Source: an uncultured Selenomonas sp. (GTDB lineage: Bacteria; Bacillota; Negativicutes; Selenomonadales; Selenomonadaceae). Taken from it: DNA of 6,599 nt. The position numbers were made by a program, and so were the translations under genes. A model generated the notes under the pieces. It saw only the letters and a list, made by a program, of their open reading frames with translations, ran no database searches and was not told the origin of the DNA. The DNA lies in the NCBI GenBank assembly GCA_947097535.1, contig CAMURM010000088.1:1-6599 (forward strand). Direction: 5' to 3'. Positions 1 through 5,141 of the stretch are shown here, in pieces. Each line of letters opens with the position of its first letter. The first letter of the stretch is position 1.

Positions 1-1852
1 GCGGCTGCAGAACCTTGACGAGGTTCGTCATGCATGCCGATTCCATATGGAAGACGGCGCCCGTATCACCGCGGGAATGCATCTCAGCCGTCTTTTCATC
101 TTCGAGCGGTATTTTGTCGATATCGATCGTGATGCCGCGGCTCTTCTTGATATTTTTCAGAGCGTCGGCGATGACCGTGAGCGTACGCAGGCCGAGGAAG
201 TCCATCTTGAGGAGCCCGAGCTCTTCCACATGGTCCTTGTCGTACTCGGTCACGAGCGTGCCGTCCGACACCTGCACGGGCACATAGTCGGTCAGGGGAT
301 TGCGTGCGATCACGACGCCCGCCGCATGCGTCGAGGAGTGGCGCGGCAGCCCTTCGAGGTCGCGCGCGAAGTCGATGAGCCGCTTCGTCTCGTCGCTCTC
401 CTCGTAGATGCTGCGAAAATCCTGCGAGTCGGCGAGCGCGCGGTCGAGCGTGATGCCGAGCTCCGACGGCACCGCCTTCGCCACGCGGTCGACGCTCGCG
501 TACGTCATTTCAAGCGCGCGCCCGACATCGCGGATCGCCCCCTTCGCCGCCATCGTGCCGAAGGTGATGATCTGCGCCACGTGGTCGGCGCCGTAGCGGC
601 GCTTCACATAGTCGATGACTTCCTCGCGGCGGATGTAGCAGAAGTCGATGTCGATATCGGGCATGGTCACGCGCTCGGGGTTCAGGAAGCGCTCGAAGAG
701 CAACTCGTATTTGAGCGGATCGAGGTTCGTGATGCCGAGCAGATAAGCGACGATGCTGCCTGCCGCCGAGCCGCGCCCGGGGCCGACGGCGATGCCCTCG
801 CCGCGCGCATACTTGATGAAATCCCAGACGATGAGGAAGTAGCTGTCGTAGCCCATGCGATGGATGATCGAGAGCTCGTAGGCGAGCCTCTCGCGCACGG
901 CGGGCGTGATCTCCTCGTAGCGAAGCGGCAGATTCTCCTCGCACAGCTGCTTGAGATAGGCATCGTCCGTCAGCCCCGCAGGCAGCGGGAAATTCGGCAG
1001 ATGAAGATGACCAAACTCGAAGTCGACGCGGCAGCGCTCGGCGATTTTCTGCGTGTTCGCGAGCGCTTCGGGATAAGCGGCGAAGAGCGCCTGCATTTCC
1101 TCGGGCGAGCGCATGTAGAACTCCCCTTCGGCGTAGCGCATGCGCGACGGGTCGTTGATGCCCTTGCTCGTCTGGATCGCGAGCAGCACGTCGTGCGCCT
1201 CCGTGTCCTCCTTGCGCACATAGTGGATGTCGTTCGTCGCCACAAGCCCGACGTCGAACTTCTGCGCCAGCTCGATGACGCCCGCGAACGCCGTTTTCTC
1301 GTCGGCAATCCCGTGATCTTGAATCTCCAGGAAGAAGTTCTCCTTGCCGAAGATGTCTATGTACTCCTCGACGAGCTTTTCCGCGCGCTCCTTCTCGCCG
1401 CGCAGGATCGCCTGCGGGATCTCACCTGCGACGCAGGCGCTGAGGCAGATGAGCCCCTTGTGGTACTTGCGCAAAATCTCCTTGTCGACGCGCGGCTTGT
1501 AGTACATGCCCTCCGTATTGGCGAGCGAAACGAGCTTCACGAGGCTTCGGTACCCCTCCTCGTTCTCCGCGAGCAGGATCAGATGGTAGTAGCGTGCGCC
1601 GCGCACTTCCGTGCGATCGAAGCGCGACTCTGGCGCAAGATACGCCTCGCAGCCGATGATCGGATGGATCCCCTGCTTCTTCGCTTCCTTATAAAAATCA
1701 ATGACGCCGTACATCGCCCCGTGGTCGGTAATCGCGACGGAATCCATGCCGAGCTCCTTCGTGCGCGCGATGAGCTCGGGGATGCGGCTCGCGCCGTCGA
1801 GAAGGCTGTAGCATGTATGAACGTGCAGATGGGCAAAGGGAATCTTCGTCAT
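1..1852 (-). CDS. dnaE: DNA polymerase III subunit alpha, N-terminal 617 residues (cut by window edge)
   Basis: Catalytic subunit of the replicative DNA polymerase, adding dNTPs at the replication fork in the cytoplasm. Translating back from the ATG at 1852 gives 617 codons with no stop; the gene continues past base 1, so about half of a usual 1100-1200 residue DnaE is present. The PHP domain opens with HLHVHTCYSLLDG (8-20) and keeps its usual metal-ligand positions: ITDHG (41-45), E69, H90, SAC (138-140) and NDIHY (207-211). The polymerase core shows GPGRGSAAGS (357-366), MPDIDIDF (397-404) with the paired catalytic aspartates, ITFGTMAAKGAIRDVGRA (429-446) and LLKMDFLGLRTLT (547-559) carrying the third aspartate (D551). 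A GAGG ribosome site lies 5 nt before the ATG and a promoter lies upstream. The PHP set looks intact, so metal-dependent PHP activity is possible (inference). The family call is very secure. Confidence 0.97.
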   Translation of the reverse strand, partial: MTKIPFAHLHVHTCYSLLDGASRIPELIARTKELGMDSVAITDHGAMYGVIDFYKEAKKQGIHPIIGCEAYLAPESRFDRTEVRGARYYHLILLAENEEGYRSLVKLVSLANTEGMYYKPRVDKEILRKYHKGLICLSACVAGEIPQAILRGEKERAEKLVEEYIDIFGKENFFLEIQDHGIADEKTAFAGVIELAQKFDVGLVATNDIHYVRKEDTEAHDVLLAIQTSKGINDPSRMRYAEGEFYMRSPEEMQALFAAYPEALANTQKIAERCRVDFEFGHLHLPNFPLPAGLTDDAYLKQLCEENLPLRYEEITPAVRERLAYELSIIHRMGYDSYFLIVWDFIKYARGEGIAVGPGRGSAAGSIVAYLLGITNLDPLKYELLFERFLNPERVTMPDIDIDFCYIRREEVIDYVKRRYGADHVAQIITFGTMAAKGAIRDVGRALEMTYASVDRVAKAVPSELGITLDRALADSQDFRSIYEESDETKRLIDFARDLEGLPRHSSTHAAGVVIARNPLTDYVPVQVSDGTLVTEYDKDHVEELGLLKMDFLGLRTLTVIADALKNIKKSRGITIDIDKIPLEDEKTAEMHSRGDTGAVFHMESACMTNLVKVLQP

Positions 1853-1857
1853 GGCAA

Positions 1858-1861
1858 CCTC
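1858..1861 (-). promoter_or_regulatory. Ribosome binding site of dnaE
   Basis: On the minus strand, GAGG sits 5 nt before the ATG at 1852. It is a modest Shine-Dalgarno match that supports this start, which also puts the PHP motif at the usual distance from the N-terminus. Confidence 0.6.
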
Positions 1862-1894
1862 GCTCAATCAAATTTGAAGACTTTCATTTCTTCT

Positions 1895-1923
1895 ATTATA
1901 AAAGAAAACGAACAAACCTTCAA
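1895..1923 (-). promoter_or_regulatory. Sigma-70-type promoter for dnaE
   Basis: Read on the minus strand, TTGAAG (1923-1918), a 17-bp spacer and a perfect TATAAT (1900-1895) form a promoter with 4/6 and 6/6 matches to consensus. The -35 box overlaps the TGA stop of the preceding nucleosidase gene. Transcription would start near 1888, giving a leader of roughly 36 nt before dnaE. No terminator is visible between the nucleosidase gene and dnaE, so read-through from the upstream promoter is also possible. Confidence 0.7.
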
Positions 1924-2714
1924 CGCTTCTTCATATACTCTTCGGCAACGGCAAGGACATATTCCTGCAAGGCGGCACCGACGGCGAGATCCCAGTCGAC
2001 ATCGCCATCAAAGACCGTATTGGAGACGACGCGGATCGTGAGGAACGGCACGTCGTACGTCTGGCAGATCTGCGCGACGGCGTCGCCCTCCATCTCTTCG
2101 ACCGCCGAGCCGTAGAAATCGTGCAGGAAAAGCACGCGGTCGACCTGGCAGTTCCAGCTGTCCGCCGTGCCGATGATGCCCTCTGTCACGCGTCCTTTCC
2201 TATAGGAATCCTTGCGCGCGAGTGCCGTCTGAAAGAGCCGCTCGTCCGCCCTGTGGTAGACCTCCTGCGTGAAGCGGCACGCCTCCTTGTCGTAGGCAAA
2301 GACGCCAAGCTTGTCGAGCGCCTCTTCATCGACGCCCTCGCCGCGCGCGCGAAAATGCGACTTCCACGCCGACACGTTGACCGTCTCGCGCCCTATGACG
2401 ATGTCGAAATTCTTCAAGGCAGGGTCGTGTGCCCCCGCCGTTCCCTGGTTGATGACGGCGACGGGGCGGAAGAATTCCATGGCGAGAGCCGTCGCCGCCG
2501 CCGCATTCGCCAAACCCCACTGCGTGCGCGAGATCGCGAGCGGCACGCCATGGTAGATGCCCGAGGCGAAGTACCACTCGCCGAGCCGGTACTCCTCCAG
2601 CCCCGTGAGCTGCTCCACCATGTGGCTCGTCTCCACCTTCATCGCCCCCTGGATGAGCAAGGGGCGCTCGCCCGCATACGCCTTGCCCGCGCGATCCAAT
2701 AATCCTACCGCCAT
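1920..2714 (-). CDS. mtnN: 5'-methylthioadenosine/S-adenosylhomocysteine nucleosidase family protein, Asn in place of catalytic Asp
   Basis: Family members hydrolyse the N-glycosidic bond of MTA, SAH or 5'-deoxyadenosine, releasing adenine. This 264-residue protein has IQGAMKVE (21-28; E28 matches E12 of the E. coli enzyme), VINQGTAGAHDP (87-98, nucleoside pocket), GTADSWN (182-188), EEMEGDAVAQIC (206-217; M208/E209 match M173/E174) and FLTIRVVSNT (224-233). In E. coli the catalytic acid is D197, 23 residues after E174. Here the residue 23 after E209 is N232, so the general acid appears replaced by Asn. The protein is about 30 residues longer than the usual 230, with 16 extra at the N-terminus and insertions around 110-170. 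The ATG at 2714 has GGAGGG 5 nt upstream. It is divergent from a SpeD homologue, fitting MTA metabolism. Family membership is secure; activity and substrate are uncertain, and some related purine or futalosine nucleosidases carry Asn here. Confidence 0.85.
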   Translation of the reverse strand: MAVGLLDRAGKAYAGERPLLIQGAMKVETSHMVEQLTGLEEYRLGEWYFASGIYHGVPLAISRTQWGLANAAAATALAMEFFRPVAVINQGTAGAHDPALKNFDIVIGRETVNVSAWKSHFRARGEGVDEEALDKLGVFAYDKEACRFTQEVYHRADERLFQTALARKDSYRKGRVTEGIIGTADSWNCQVDRVLFLHDFYGSAVEEMEGDAVAQICQTYDVPFLTIRVVSNTVFDGDVDWDLAVGAALQEYVLAVAEEYMKKR

Positions 2715-2719
2715 GTCTT

Positions 2720-2725
2720 CCCTCC
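2720..2725 (-). promoter_or_regulatory. Ribosome binding site of the nucleosidase gene
   Basis: On the minus strand GGAGGG lies 5 nt before the ATG at 2714. It is the strongest Shine-Dalgarno match in the window and fixes this start, including the 16-residue N-terminal extension relative to E. coli MtnN. Confidence 0.8.
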
Positions 2726-2758
2726 ATTAAAATTCCCTTATGCGTGCAAATGAAAGAT

Positions 2759-2787
2759 ATTATACTCCCCCGGCTTTACATTGTCAA
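2759..2787 (-). promoter_or_regulatory. Perfect-consensus promoter for the nucleosidase gene
   Basis: On the minus strand TTGACA (2787-2782), a 17-bp spacer and TATAAT (2764-2759) match the housekeeping-sigma consensus at every position. Transcription would start near 2752, with a leader of about 38 nt. The spacer contains the -35 box of the opposing speD promoter. Confidence 0.85.
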
Positions 2788-2803
2788 ATAAATACCCTAT
2801 AAT
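2775..2803 (+). promoter_or_regulatory. Promoter for the SpeD-like gene
   Basis: TTTACA (2775-2780), a 17-bp spacer and TATAAT (2798-2803) match consensus at 5/6 and 6/6. Transcription would start near 2810, with a leader of about 39 nt, too short for a SAM riboswitch. The spacer contains the -35 box of the divergent nucleosidase promoter, so the two polymerase footprints overlap. Confidence 0.8.
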
Positions 2804-2831
2804 GAGAACAAGTGCATTCATATTTTACAGC

Positions 2832-2838
2832 AAAGGAG
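2832..2838 (+). promoter_or_regulatory. Ribosome binding site selecting the TTG start of the SpeD-like gene
   Basis: AAAGGAG ends 10 nt before the TTG at 2849. No ATG or GTG in frame lies nearby upstream, and the TTG start aligns residue-for-residue with the N-terminus of class Ib SpeD proteins. Confidence 0.75.
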
Positions 2839-2848
2839 CGATTCCCTC

Positions 2849-3316
2849 TTGAAGATCATCGCGCGGCACCTGACGGCCGACTTATACAACTGCAAAGAAA
2901 ACAAGCTGCTCGATATGGAAATGACCGTTGCCGCCCTTAGGCGGCTCACGGAGGAAACAGGCTTCCATATCCTACAGGTCGACACGCAGGTGATCGAGAA
3001 AGGTCATTTCCTCGTCCTCCTCGCGCTCAAGGAAGGCCACCTCGCCCTGCACACCTACACCGAGCTTCGCTATGCGGCGGGCGACATCTTCCTCTGCGAT
3101 GCTAATGCAGAACCCGAGATGCTCTTCAAGGGGCTGCGGAACTTCTTCAAGCCGGAAAAGATCCGCACGACCTTCCTCAAGCGCGGCGACTTCGGCTCGG
3201 CGAAGGACATAAAACCCAAGATCAAGTCGCGCGTCGCGCCGCTGCGCCGCATCCACAACACAGGCGCGAAGGTCATACGCCTGCTCGCGCGGCGAAACCG
3301 CAAGACGAATTTCTAA
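2849..3316 (+). CDS. speD: S-adenosylmethionine decarboxylase-like protein lacking the pyruvoyl-forming serine
   Basis: Class I SpeD enzymes decarboxylate SAM for spermidine synthesis. They cleave themselves between Glu and Ser of an ESH motif, and the Ser becomes the pyruvoyl cofactor. This 155-residue protein starts at TTG (2849), is colinear with the Thermotoga maritima-type enzyme and has KEGHLALHTYTELRYAAGDI (61-80). H68, E72 and C83 sit at the Thermotoga positions, but residue 63 is Gly (codon GGC, 3035-3037) instead of Ser, and residue 55 is Leu where Thermotoga has Ser. Standard self-processing therefore looks impossible. The core ends near LKRGDF (110-115) and is followed by a basic tail (119-155; 13 Lys/Arg, one acidic residue). 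The gene is divergent from an MTA-nucleosidase-like gene, a polyamine context. The frame is intact with a good promoter and ribosome site, so it is not a decayed pseudogene by appearance. It could be a non-catalytic partner or a repurposed protein (inference). No spermidine synthase is in the window. Confidence 0.85.
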   Translation: MKIIARHLTADLYNCKENKLLDMEMTVAALRRLTEETGFHILQVDTQVIEKGHFLVLLALKEGHLALHTYTELRYAAGDIFLCDANAEPEMLFKGLRNFFKPEKIRTTFLKRGDFGSAKDIKPKIKSRVAPLRRIHNTGAKVIRLLARRNRKTNF

Positions 3317-3383
3317 GGAAGCACTGATAAATTCAGCTCCCCATCTTCACGCATCTGGGCGACTTCATTTTATCAGCGTTTCC
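3317..3383. repeat. 67-bp MITE-like element with 15-bp imperfect terminal inverted repeats
   Basis: The left end, 3317-3331 (GGAAGCACTGATAAA), and the right end, 3369-3383 (TTTATCAGCGTTTCC), are inverted copies matching at 13 of 15 positions with 37 bp between. The element abuts the speD-like stop codon. Flanking hexamers TTCTAA (3311-3316) and TTCAAA (3384-3389) match at 5 of 6, which may be a worn target duplication or chance. It would fold into a stem in the speD-like transcript. Whether it is a dispersed repeat cannot be decided from one copy. Confidence 0.45.
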
Positions 3384-3386
3384 TTC

Positions 3387-3416
3387 AAAAAAGGCTGCCG
3401 CCCGGCAGCCTTTTTT
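3387..3416. terminator. Bidirectional intrinsic terminator
   Basis: GGCTGCC (3393-3399), loop GCCC and GGCAGCC (3404-3410) form a perfect 7-bp GC-rich stem, with six A before it (3387-3392) and six T after it (3411-3416). It therefore ends transcription on both strands. It serves the SpeD-like gene on plus and the TPR gene on minus, whose stop codon lies 8 bp away. Confidence 0.93.
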
Positions 3417-3424
3417 ATTACACA

Positions 3425-4945
3425 TTACTCGTAGGCAGGCAGATCCGGTTGAATCGCCGTCGCTGCCTTGTAGTCGCTCTCGGACTGTGCCTGCTTGCCC
3501 GACAGGCGGTAGAGATAGCCGCGGCGATAGTAGAAATCAGCGTTGCCCGGCTCGAGTCGTAATGCCGCCGTATAGTCGTCAATCGCCTTCGCCTTTTCCC
3601 CCATATTCGCCAGGACGCCCGCGCGATTGCCCCAGAATGCCGCATTCTGCGAATTGATGGCGATTGCCGCGTCGAGGTCGGCGAGCGCGCCCTGGATGTC
3701 GCTGAGCTTGATCTTCTCGATGGCGCGCAGATTCAGGAGGTCGGCGTTCTTCGGCTCGATTGCAAGAGCCCTTTCGATATCAAGCAGCGCTTCCTCATTG
3801 CGATCCATCAGGCGATAGGAAATAGCGCGCTCGATGTAGATCGGCAATGCCTCCGACGCATGCTCCAGAGCGCGCGTGTAGTCAGCGACCGCCTCGTCGA
3901 GCTGCTGCAGCGCGCGGTGGCTGCCCGCGCGGTTGAAATAGATGAGCGACGCCTGCTCGGCGGGAACGATATCCAACAGGCGCGTGAACTCCCGTATTGC
4001 CTCCTCATGCTGACCAAGGCGCTCTAAGCAGGCGGCGCGGCGACTCAGCGCCGTCAAATTCGCCTCGTCCAGCGCCAGAGCCGCCGTGTAGTCGGCCAGA
4101 GCGGCGGCGAAATCCTGCTTCTGCTCCTCGGCAAAACCGCGCTCGATGCGGGCGCGCAATTTCAGCGCGTCATCCGCCTGCTCGATCACGCGCGTATAGG
4201 CGGCGATGGCTTCGTCGAAACGAGCCAGACGATAGAGCAAGGAGGCGCGGTAAAGCTGCGTCCCCATGTCAGCCGGCTGCAGCGCGATGGCTCTGTTCAT
4301 GTGTGCGAGTGCCGTATTCGTATCGTTTTGAGCGATCGAAGTCAAGCCCATCTCAAATTCAATCAGCGCATTGCCCGGGTCGAAGGACTGCGCCTTCAGA
4401 AAATCCTTCTGCGAGTCGTCGTAGCGATTCATCTCGCGCAGCACGATGCCGCGATTGACGAACGCCGTCGGATTCTCGGCATTGATTTCAATCGCCTTGT
4501 TGAACTCCTGATAAGCGGCATTGAGATCGCGCTTCTGGTAGCTCGCGATGCCCCTCTGGATGGCGGCGAAATCGGGCGATTGGCGAGCGACCTCTCCCTG
4601 CCCCGTCGGCATCTCATGCGCTCTCGGATCAGGTGCGGACGCCGGCTCCTTCTTCGCCGAGTCCTGCGGAGCAGCATCGACCGCTGGTTTCTGCTCATGC
4701 TGCACCTCGTGCACGGGTTCCTGCTTCTGCTCGCGCACCTCGTCTTGCTGCTTCTGCGTCTCTCCTTGCCCCTGCGCCTCATGCTGCACATTCTTCTGCG
4801 GCTCGGCAGGCGCCGGCGTAAATGTCCCCCAGGCGCGCGCAAGCGCCTCGTCAACCGCCGAGGCCTCAGCAAAAGAACAGGTACCCCAGGCGGCGGAGCC
4901 TGCCAATATCGCAGCCAAAGCTGCCGTCTTCATCCCTTTTTTCAC
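3425..4945 (-). CDS. Exported tetratricopeptide-repeat protein with 11 TPRs
   Basis: A 506-residue protein, probably a protein-binding scaffold outside the cytoplasmic membrane; the partner is unknown. The GTG start at 4945 has AAGAGGTG 5 nt upstream, whereas the in-frame ATG at 4933 is too far from it. Residues 1-26 form a signal peptide (MKK-G-MK, then a hydrophobic Ala/Leu stretch), with likely signal peptidase I cleavage after SFA (24-26) or ASA (28-30). C23 has no proper lipobox. Residues 45-120 are a low-complexity Gln/Glu/Lys/Pro/His linker, probably disordered. Eleven TPRs follow, starting at 125, 159, 193, 227, 263, 297, 333, 367, 401, 435 and 469; the Gly/Ala8 position holds in every one, often as RG or RA. 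Register slips by two residues only before repeats 5 and 7. Repeat 11 ends at 502, four residues before the C-terminus, so no other domain follows. The gene has its own promoter and terminator. Confidence 0.9.
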   Translation of the reverse strand: MKKGMKTAALAAILAGSAAWGTCSFAEASAVDEALARAWGTFTPAPAEPQKNVQHEAQGQGETQKQQDEVREQKQEPVHEVQHEQKPAVDAAPQDSAKKEPASAPDPRAHEMPTGQGEVARQSPDFAAIQRGIASYQKRDLNAAYQEFNKAIEINAENPTAFVNRGIVLREMNRYDDSQKDFLKAQSFDPGNALIEFEMGLTSIAQNDTNTALAHMNRAIALQPADMGTQLYRASLLYRLARFDEAIAAYTRVIEQADDALKLRARIERGFAEEQKQDFAAALADYTAALALDEANLTALSRRAACLERLGQHEEAIREFTRLLDIVPAEQASLIYFNRAGSHRALQQLDEAVADYTRALEHASEALPIYIERAISYRLMDRNEEALLDIERALAIEPKNADLLNLRAIEKIKLSDIQGALADLDAAIAINSQNAAFWGNRAGVLANMGEKAKAIDDYTAALRLEPGNADFYYRRGYLYRLSGKQAQSESDYKAATAIQPDLPAYE

Positions 4946-4950
4946 GAAAT

Positions 4951-4958
4951 CACCTCTT
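4951..4958 (-). promoter_or_regulatory. Ribosome binding site selecting the GTG start of the TPR gene
   Basis: On the minus strand AAGAGGTG lies 5 nt before the GTG at 4945 and 17 nt before the next in-frame ATG at 4933. The spacing supports GTG as the start and adds a lysine pair to the signal peptide. Confidence 0.75.
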
Positions 4959-4978
4959 AAGTATTCTCCCTACCATGG

Positions 4979-5007
4979 ATTCTACACAAAACAGCAGGAT
5001 TAGTCAA
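4979..5007 (-). promoter_or_regulatory. Promoter for the TPR gene
   Basis: On the minus strand TTGACT (5007-5002), a 17-bp spacer and TAGAAT (4984-4979) match consensus at 5/6 each. Transcription would begin near 4972, about 27 nt before the GTG start. It makes the TPR gene independent of the upstream transporter gene. Confidence 0.7.
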
Positions 5008-5028
5008 ATCATGAGAAGTTCCTTTCAT

Positions 5029-5077
5029 ACGAAGCTAAACGCCCGCTATCGCTTGGATGGCGGGCGTTTAGCTTCGT
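5029..5077. repeat. Long near-perfect hairpin (22-bp stem) between cstA and the TPR gene
   Basis: Arm 5029-5046 is an exact 18-bp inverted copy of 5060-5077. Four more inner pairs (5047-5050 with 5056-5059, one T/G) leave a 5-nt loop at 5051-5055. Neither side is followed by a T-run (minus: ATGAAAGG; plus: GCTTTATC), so it is not a textbook intrinsic terminator, though it may stop or stabilise the cstA transcript end. It lies 21 bp upstream of the TPR -35 box. Confidence 0.8.
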
Positions 5078-5107
5078 GCTTTATCATGCTCCGTAATCAG
5101 CTGTCAG

Positions 5108-5138
5108 GAAACCGCGAAGCGTGCGCTTCCGGCGTTTC
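5108..5138 (-). other. Imperfect hairpin just after the cstA stop codon
   Basis: On the minus strand GAAAC...GAAGCG and CGCTTC...GTTTC can pair in two blocks around an internal loop, starting 3 bp after the TGA at 5144-5142. The right arm is followed by CTGACAG, not a T-run. It may protect the 3' end of the cstA message or act with the larger hairpin downstream; support is only from base pairing. Confidence 0.35.
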
Positions 5139-5141
5139 GTA

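Noticed and set aside
47..2041. A 664-codon plus-strand open frame opposite dnaE and the end of the nucleosidase gene
   Set aside because: It is the antisense of dnaE, kept open by GC-rich codon bias. The translation is Arg/Asp/Glu/Val-rich with no recognisable motif, while the opposite strand encodes a clear DnaE.
2121..2702. A 193-codon plus-strand frame inside the nucleosidase gene
   Set aside because: Antisense shadow of a gene with a strong ribosome site and promoter; its composition is Arg/Val/Leu-rich and resembles no family.
2781..2803. TTGTCA (2781-2786) as the -35 box of the SpeD-like gene
   Set aside because: Its spacing to TATAAT at 2798 is only 11 bp. TTTACA at 2775-2780 gives the proper 17 bp, and this stretch is instead the reverse of the TTGACA box for the divergent gene.
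2810..2848. A SAM-sensing riboswitch before the SpeD-like gene
   Set aside because: The predicted leader is only about 39 nt with no stem structure, too short for any SAM riboswitch class known to me.
4877..4879. Cys23 of the TPR protein as a lipoprotein attachment site
   Set aside because: The preceding residues are W-G-T, not a lipobox (Leu/Val-Ala/Ser-Gly/Ala-Cys), so signal peptidase I cleavage is more likely.
4301..4960. A 219-codon plus-strand frame opposite the TPR gene
   Set aside because: Its Leu/Arg-rich sequence mirrors the Glu/Gln/Lys-rich linker of the TPR protein; no family resemblance and no ribosome site of note.
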